Source of the DNA: AC-49 sp963817035
GTDB lineage: Bacteria > Actinomycetota > Thermoleophilia > Solirubrobacterales > Solirubrobacteraceae
Direction: 5' to 3'
DNA length: 64,000 nucleotides
Assembly: GCA_963817035.1 (NCBI GenBank)
Contig: CAWFMM010000003.1
Span: 930,001 to 994,000, forward strand
Shown: piece after piece, positions 59,382 to 64,000 of the stretch
Layout: the number at the start of each line of letters is the position of its first letter
How positions within the stretch are numbered: the stretch's first letter is position 1
Position numbers and translations under genes: made by a program
Notes under the pieces: generated by a model
The model's database searches: none
Told to the model about the DNA's origin: nothing
Seen by the model: the letters and a program-made list of their open reading frames with translations, nothing else

Positions 59382-60239
59382 TTAGGACTCTGGCGCGAGA
59401 CGCTCGGCGAGACGGATCATGCCGAGCTCGCGTGCTGCCGCGGATGCGCCGGCGCGATCGGTCGGGGCGTCGGGCGGGCGGGACACGTGGACCTCGCGCA
59501 GTGTCGCGATGTCGAGGAAGGCGCGCAGTTCGTCGGCCTGGTCGCGCAGCGCCGCCGCGACGCGCGGGCGTTGTTCCTCGGCGCTCGCAATCACCCCCTC
59601 CAAATCCCCGTGGGCGACGAGCAGATCGCGGGCCGTCTTCTCGCCGATTCCCTTCGCTCCCGGCAGCCCGTCCGACGGGTCGCCGCGCAGCGCGATGAAG
59701 TCCGGGACCTGCGACGGCTCGACTCCGTAGCGCGCCCGGACCGCCTCGACATCAACCAGTTCCGGGCCGTCGGCACCGCGCCCCGCCGGGTACAGCACGC
59801 TCACGGCATCGCTCACACACTGGAACATGTCGCGGTCGCCGGTGAACAGCAGCGCGCGCCCGCCGGCCTCGCTCTCCACCCGAGCGAGCGAGCCGAGCAG
59901 GTCGTCGGCTTCGAGCTCGTCATGTGACAGCATCAGCCAGCCGAACGACCGGAAGAAATCCGGGGCCGCCGCCCATTGGGGGACGAGCAAGTCGGGCATC
60001 GGCGGGCGGTCGGCGTGGTAGAACGGATAGAGCTTCTTGCGGTACATCGCCGCCTCGGCGCCGAAGCAGAACACGACCGCCCGCGGCTGCACCCGCTCAA
60101 CGACCTGGAGCACGAGGTTCGCGGTCCCGAGCAGCGCGTTGACCGCCATCCCGTCGCGCCCCATGATCGAATCGGGCAGCCCGAAGAAGCCGCGGTACAG
60201 CAGCGACGGTGCATCGACGACGAGCAGCGGCGCGGTCAT
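59382..60239 (-). CDS. 5'-3' exonuclease (PolA N-terminal/FEN-like domain)
   Basis: 285 residues. Metal-binding acidic residues sit in LLVVDAPSLLYRGFF, ELEADDLLGSLA and FTGDRDMFQ. The helix-hairpin-helix is GLPGAKGIGEKTARDLL. It is the stand-alone form of the flap nuclease domain found at the N-terminus of DNA polymerase I. It would act on primers, flaps or damaged ends. The ATG overlaps the SpoIID-like stop. Confidence 0.92.
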   Translation of the reverse strand: MTAPLLVVDAPSLLYRGFFGLPDSIMGRDGMAVNALLGTANLVLQVVERVQPRAVVFCFGAEAAMYRKKLYPFYHADRPPMPDLLVPQWAAAPDFFRSFGWLMLSHDELEADDLLGSLARVESEAGGRALLFTGDRDMFQCVSDAVSVLYPAGRGADGPELVDVEAVRARYGVEPSQVPDFIALRGDPSDGLPGAKGIGEKTARDLLVAHGDLEGVIASAEEQRPRVAAALRDQADELRAFLDIATLREVHVSRPPDAPTDRAGASAAARELGMIRLAERLAPES

Positions 60240-61531
60240 CGGCGCGGCGTCGCTCCGCCGGTCGGCGTCGGCGTCGCCGCCACGGGCGTCGTCGTGACGC
60301 CCGGCCCGGCCCCGCCGGTCGTCGGGGGCGCCGGCACGCCCGGCGTCGTCGGCACCGGCGCAACCGGCCCCGGACTACTCGTCGGAGTCGTTGGCGTCAC
60401 CGGCACCCCGGTCGTCGAGAAGTACGCCCACGTGTCGTTCAACCCAAAGCGCGCCTGAAGCTGCGGGCCGGTGACCGTCGTCGCACCGCCGCTGCCGAGC
60501 ACCTGCGCCGAGACGATTCGCGGCGACGCGCCCCGCCGCGTCACGCGGATCCCCTGGAACGACCCCTTGATCAGACCGTGCAGACGGCTGTCGACCTGCC
60601 CGCGCGACAGCCGGATCGGGCCCCACCGGTGGTCGGGCGACAGCGAGTCGAACGGATCGTCGACCGAGGTCAGCCACGGGTCGGGATGCGAGCCGAGGAA
60701 GACGTTCTGGATGTCCTCGGTCTCCCCGCCGGACGAGGAGAAGAAGTACGTCGCCACCGGTTTGCCGAGATAGCTGACGACCTGGCTCGCCGTCGAGCGA
60801 ACCGCCGCGTCGGTCGAGGCCGTCTCGGCGCTCACGCCCTGGTAGACCTGCGAGCGCGTGTCGGCGTACTGGGTGAATCCGACGCCGTCCACCGGCGCCG
60901 TGATCGCGTACGTCCGCGCCGCCACGGCCTGGGCCTGCAGGGCCGCCGCCGGCCACGACGGCGGGCTCTCGGCCGAGACCACGCCGCGCACATAGCTCTC
61001 CAGCGACACAGCGTTGACCGTCTGCACGCCCCCACCGCCCGGCCGGAACTCGAGCGCCCCGCGGTAGCGCCCGTTGCGAACGCCGTTCTGCGCCTCGCCG
61101 AACAGCCGCAGCGGCCCGGCACCGCTGACCCGCAACGGAGCCGCGAACGTCCCGATGCGATGACCGGTTGAGCTGACCAACGAGACCGACCCGCCCGACG
61201 CCAGCACCGAATAGCGCCGGGCGGCCGAGAGCACCCGCGCGCCTGCGCGCGTCGCGCCCGAGAAGGACGGGGTCCCGCCGGTCGCCAGCAGAACGCGAAC
61301 CGTCCGCGCCGTCGCCAGCGTGTTGAGCGTCGTGGCGGCGTAGTAGTGGCCGAGGATCGTCGCGTAGTCGTAGCCGTGGCGCGCATATCCGTAGGCGCCG
61401 TACTGGCTCATGCCGATCCCGTGGCCGAGGCCCGCGCCGGTGATGATCAGCGCCGGCTTGGCCTGCGCCGCCGCGGCGGGCCACGCCGAGCCGGCCATCA
61501 CACAGAACAGGACAACTCGTGCGCGCAGCAT
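60236..61531 (-). CDS. Secreted SpoIID/LytB-domain protein
   Basis: 431 residues with a signal peptide (about 1-23). The N-terminal GLGHGIGMSQYGAYGYARHG and the core AESPPSWPAAALQAQAVAAR (with the catalytic-type Glu) identify SpoIID, a peptidoglycan lytic transglycosylase family. A Thr/Pro/Gly-rich tail (about 375-431) ends the protein. ATG 61531 places the signal peptide at the start. Non-spore-formers use such proteins in wall remodelling. Confidence 0.88.
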   Translation of the reverse strand: MLRARVVLFCVMAGSAWPAAAAQAKPALIITGAGLGHGIGMSQYGAYGYARHGYDYATILGHYYAATTLNTLATARTVRVLLATGGTPSFSGATRAGARVLSAARRYSVLASGGSVSLVSSTGHRIGTFAAPLRVSGAGPLRLFGEAQNGVRNGRYRGALEFRPGGGGVQTVNAVSLESYVRGVVSAESPPSWPAAALQAQAVAARTYAITAPVDGVGFTQYADTRSQVYQGVSAETASTDAAVRSTASQVVSYLGKPVATYFFSSSGGETEDIQNVFLGSHPDPWLTSVDDPFDSLSPDHRWGPIRLSRGQVDSRLHGLIKGSFQGIRVTRRGASPRIVSAQVLGSGGATTVTGPQLQARFGLNDTWAYFSTTGVPVTPTTPTSSPGPVAPVPTTPGVPAPPTTGGAGPGVTTTPVAATPTPTGGATPRR

Positions 61532-61608
61532 GTTCCAACCACGCACGCGGGCGGCCGGAGTTGCGTTGCTAGCGTGTCGGGCTGTCCGTGTCACGACGAA
61601 TCCAGGGT

Positions 61609-61615
61609 AGGAGGT
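61609..61615 (+). promoter_or_regulatory. Perfect Shine-Dalgarno site before an ATT codon
   Basis: AGGAGGT lies 7 nt before ATT 61623. It is the strongest ribosome-binding site noticed in this window and decides the start of the PEP-mutase-like gene. Confidence 0.6.
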
Positions 61616-61622
61616 ACCGACC

Positions 61623-62369
61623 ATTCCTGTTCGACACGAGTCCGACGGCGCCTACTCGTTGCTGCGTTCGTTGCACGTTCCCGGCAACCCGCTGATCCTC
61701 ACCAACGCGTGGGATCCGGGCACGGCCAAGATCGTCGAGGACCTCGGTTTTCGCGCCGTCGCAACCTCGAGCGCCGCGGTCGCGCTCTCGCTCGGGTTCG
61801 CCGACAAGCAGGTCATGCCGGTCGACATCGCGTTCCGCGCGTTGCAGTGGATCTGCGAGTCGGTCGACGTTCCGGTCACCGCCGACCTCGAGTCGGGCTA
61901 CGGCCTGGAGATGGACGACCTGGCCCAGCGCATCCGTCGCGCCGGCGCCGTCGGCCTGAACTTCGAGGACTCCGATCACGTCAACGGCGGACTGCTGCCC
62001 GGCGAGGTTCACGCCCAGCGGATCGCCGATCTGCGCGCCGTCGACGCCGACCTCGTGATCAACGCCCGGATGGACGTCCATCTCGTCGGCGACGGCGACC
62101 TCGACGAGGGTCTTGCCCGCGCGCGGATGTACCGCGAGGCCGGCGCCGACTGCGTCTTCGCGCCCGCTGTGGTCACCGAGGATGCGATCACCGCCTACGT
62201 CGAGGCGGTCGGGATCGTCAACGTCCTCGTGTTCCCCGGCCTCCCGCCGCGCGAGCGCCTCGCCGAGCTCGGCGTCGCGCGGATCAGTCTCGGCAGCAGC
62301 GGCTACCACGCGGCGATGAAGGCGTTTCGCACCCAGGCGCGGGAGTACACACGCGAGGCCTCGGAGTAG
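61623..62369 (+). CDS. Isocitrate lyase/PEP mutase-superfamily enzyme, probable ATT start
   Basis: 248 residues if started at ATT 61623; a TTG at 61659 would give 236. Core motifs are LTNAWDPGTAKIVEDLGF, VTADLESGYG (metal-binding Asp/Glu), VGLNFEDSD and DLVINARMDVHL. The key Cys loop of isocitrate lyase is not evident, so a C-C lyase or oxaloacetate decarboxylase-type activity is more likely than the glyoxylate shunt. The strong Shine-Dalgarno site supports the ATT start. The aldehyde dehydrogenase follows after 9 nt. Confidence 0.8.
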   Translation: MPVRHESDGAYSLLRSLHVPGNPLILTNAWDPGTAKIVEDLGFRAVATSSAAVALSLGFADKQVMPVDIAFRALQWICESVDVPVTADLESGYGLEMDDLAQRIRRAGAVGLNFEDSDHVNGGLLPGEVHAQRIADLRAVDADLVINARMDVHLVGDGDLDEGLARARMYREAGADCVFAPAVVTEDAITAYVEAVGIVNVLVFPGLPPRERLAELGVARISLGSSGYHAAMKAFRTQAREYTREASE

Positions 62370-62372
62370 GCT
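62367..62372 (+). promoter_or_regulatory. Putative -10 box built on the PEP-mutase-like stop codon
   Basis: TAGGCT begins with the TAG stop and ends 6 nt before the aldehyde dehydrogenase ATG. It could give a separate leaderless mRNA. Confidence 0.3.
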
Positions 62373-62378
62373 CGCCCG

Positions 62379-63854
62379 ATGGCCATCGCATCCGTTGAGC
62401 AGACCGTCGTCGACGGCGTTCCCCACCAGCTCCTGATCGGCGGTGAGTGGCGCGACGGCTCCGGCGGCGCGACGATCGCCGTCGAGGATCCGGCGACCGG
62501 CGAGACGATCGCGCAGGTCGCCGACGCGACGAGCGCCGATGCCGACGCCGCCCTGCAGGCGGCTCACGAGACGTTCGCCGACTGGCGCAACTCCGCGCCG
62601 CGCGAGCGCGGCGAGATCCTGCGGCGCGCGTTCGAGGCGATCATGGACCGCCAGGACGAGCTCGCACTGCTGATGACGCTCGAGATGGGCAAGCCGATCG
62701 CCGAGTCCAAAGCGGAGATCGCCTACGCGGCGAGCTTCTTCCGCTGGTTCTCCGAGGAGGCGGTGCGGATCGCCGGGCGCTACATGGTCAACGACGGCGG
62801 CAAGGGCCGGGTGCTGACGATGAAGCAGCCGGTCGGGCCGTGTCTGTTCATCACGCCGTGGAACTTCCCGCTCGCGATGGGGACGAGGAAGGTCGGCCCC
62901 GCGATCGCGGCTGGCTGCACGATGGTCGTCAAGCCGGCCAAGCAGACGCCGCTGTCGATGCTCGCGATGGCGCAGATCCTTCAGGAGGCGGGGCTGCCCG
63001 ACGGCGTGCTCAACGTGATCACCGCCAGGAGCAGTGGCGCGATCATGGAGCCGCTGATCAAGGACGCCCGCACGCGCAAGCTCAGCTTCACCGGCTCGAC
63101 CGACGTCGGCAAGACGCTGATCGCCCAGTCCGCCGATCAGGTCCTGCGGGTGTCGATGGAGCTCGGCGGCAACGCCCCGTTCCTGGTCTTCGAGGACGCT
63201 GACATCGACGCCGCGATCGAGGGCGCGCTGCTGGCCAAGATGCGCAACGGCGGCGAGGCGTGCACGTCGGCCAACCGCTTCCACGTCCACGAGTCGGTCG
63301 CCGACGAGTTCACCGAGAAGCTCGCGGCGCGGATCGGCGCGCTGAAGGTCGCGCGCGGGACCGAGGACGGCGCCCAGGTCGGGCCGCTGATCGACGACAC
63401 CCAGCGCTCCAAGGTCTCAGACCTCGTCGAGGACGCCCGCGCCAAGGGCGCGTCGATCGTCACCGGCGGGCAGCGCCTCGACGGCCCCGGATACTTCTAC
63501 GCGCCGACCGTGATCGGCGACGTGCCCGACAACGCCGACCTGCTGAGCGAGGAGATCTTCGGCCCCGTCGCGCCGGTCAAGGCATTCGCGACAGACGACG
63601 AGGCCGTGTGCGCGGCCAATGACACCCAGTACGGCCTCGTCGCCTACATGTACACGCGGGATGTCGACCGCGCGTTCCGCGTGATCGAAGGCCTCGAGAC
63701 GGGCATGATCGGCTTCAACCAGGGCATCGTCTCCAACGCCGGCGCCCCATTCGGCGGCGTCAAGCAGTCCGGCTACGGCCGCGAGGGCGGCACCGAGGGC
63801 ATCGAGGAGTACCTCGAGACGAAGTACGTCGCGATGAACGTCGGCTCGGGGTAG
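62379..63854 (+). CDS. NAD(P)-dependent aldehyde dehydrogenase, succinate-semialdehyde type
   Basis: 491 residues with ITPWNFPLAMGTRKVGPAIA, FTGSTDVGKTL, MELGGNAPFLVFEDADID (general-base Glu) and the catalytic Cys in NGGEACTSANRF. The pattern is closest to the GabD succinate-semialdehyde dehydrogenases. Paired with the PEP-mutase-like gene, it may oxidise an aldehyde in a small-acid catabolic route; the substrate is inferred. Confidence 0.92.
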   Translation: MAIASVEQTVVDGVPHQLLIGGEWRDGSGGATIAVEDPATGETIAQVADATSADADAALQAAHETFADWRNSAPRERGEILRRAFEAIMDRQDELALLMTLEMGKPIAESKAEIAYAASFFRWFSEEAVRIAGRYMVNDGGKGRVLTMKQPVGPCLFITPWNFPLAMGTRKVGPAIAAGCTMVVKPAKQTPLSMLAMAQILQEAGLPDGVLNVITARSSGAIMEPLIKDARTRKLSFTGSTDVGKTLIAQSADQVLRVSMELGGNAPFLVFEDADIDAAIEGALLAKMRNGGEACTSANRFHVHESVADEFTEKLAARIGALKVARGTEDGAQVGPLIDDTQRSKVSDLVEDARAKGASIVTGGQRLDGPGYFYAPTVIGDVPDNADLLSEEIFGPVAPVKAFATDDEAVCAANDTQYGLVAYMYTRDVDRAFRVIEGLETGMIGFNQGIVSNAGAPFGGVKQSGYGREGGTEGIEEYLETKYVAMNVGSG

Positions 63855-63905
63855 TACTCGTCTCGGGGAACCGGCTCGACGAGCTCGACATGCGCGGATC
63901 GTGTG

Positions 63906-64000
63906 CTACAGCGGCCACACGGGGCTCGAGACCGACCCGGGCATCGCCTTCTCCCATAGCTCGCCCAGGCGCTCGAGGTCTCGCTTGCTGAGGCGGTCGA
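63906..64000 (-). CDS. C-terminal end of an unidentified gene, cut by window edge
   Basis: The minus strand reads 31 codons ending in LGELWEKAMPGSVSSPVWPL before a TAG at 63906-63908. The start lies beyond the window. The piece is too short to assign to a family. The 51-nt gap to the convergent aldehyde dehydrogenase gene contains no clear terminator. Confidence 0.45.
   Translation of the reverse strand, partial: DRLSKRDLERLGELWEKAMPGSVSSPVWPL

Noticed and set aside
63760..63957. Minus-strand ORF overlapping the end of the aldehyde dehydrogenase gene
   Set aside because: Composition is arginine-rich and antisense; the neighbouring frame ending at 63906 is the more plausible partial gene.

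Overview
This window reads as a chromosomal segment of a very GC-rich actinobacterium. The trehalose gene pair, the form of the housekeeping clusters and the overall gene complement suggest the Thermoleophilia/Solirubrobacterales; that placement is inference, since no 16S rRNA gene is present. I see no insertion sequence, prophage, CRISPR array or rRNA operon. There is one tRNA. Genes are packed with ATGA or GTGA overlaps, and many transcription-unit starts carry a TANNNT box 6-10 nt before the start codon with no Shine-Dalgarno sequence, as expected for leaderless mRNAs.

Region 1 (1-5.1 kb, minus strand): the rpsF-ssb-rpsR-rplI-dnaB-purA block, then a DsbA-like gene cut by the window edge. 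Region 2 (5.1-11.6 kb): a proline-rich membrane protein, treT and a GT20 synthase (two trehalose-type glycosyltransferases), an HtrA-like lipoprotein protease and an OmpR/EnvZ-type two-component pair. Region 3 (11.7-22.6 kb): an M28-peptidase-like membrane protein that has lost its metal ligands, coupled to a class E-like sortase; a tiny FlgM-like ORF; thiL, infA, a class A PBP, an MscS channel, a PIG-V-like mannosyltransferase, a HAD hydrolase, a CPBP protease and an L,D-transpeptidase. Much of this is envelope construction.

Region 4 (22.6-32.5 kb): pyrE, tRNA-Arg(CCU), a four-gene dipeptide-type ABC importer lacking its binding protein, a TetR regulator, then a minus-strand run (TlpA-like thioredoxin, GNAT, galT, dtd, unknown, nitroreductase, pentapeptide-repeat protein). 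Region 5 (32.6-35.7 kb): a 1,022-residue SF2 helicase with a very acidic insert before Walker A and a basic C-terminal tail.

Region 6 (35.7-44.2 kb, minus): a tetrapyrrole/cytochrome block, ccmABCD-hemA-hemC-cobA/hemD-birA, with moaB, moaC and a precorrin-2 dehydrogenase upstream. Together these supply heme, its export for cytochrome c maturation, siroheme and part of molybdopterin synthesis. Region 7 (44.3-50.2 kb): a methyltransferase, an SRPBCC protein, a large SARP-type AAA regulator and a secreted repeat protein. Region 8 (50.3-64 kb): rarA, an M20 peptidase gene broken by a -1 frameshift, an FtsH-like protease, methylmalonyl-CoA epimerase, a PAP2 phosphatase, ychF, an ABC exporter, a 5'-3' exonuclease, a SpoIID-like protein, a PEP-mutase-like enzyme that appears to start at ATT, an aldehyde dehydrogenase and a partial gene.

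The best leads are the acidic-insert helicase, the degenerate M28 protein coupled to a sortase, the divergent leaderless promoters whose -10 boxes overlap at 22.60 kb, the palindromic repeat arrays at 42.8 and 59.3 kb, and the frameshifted M20 gene.
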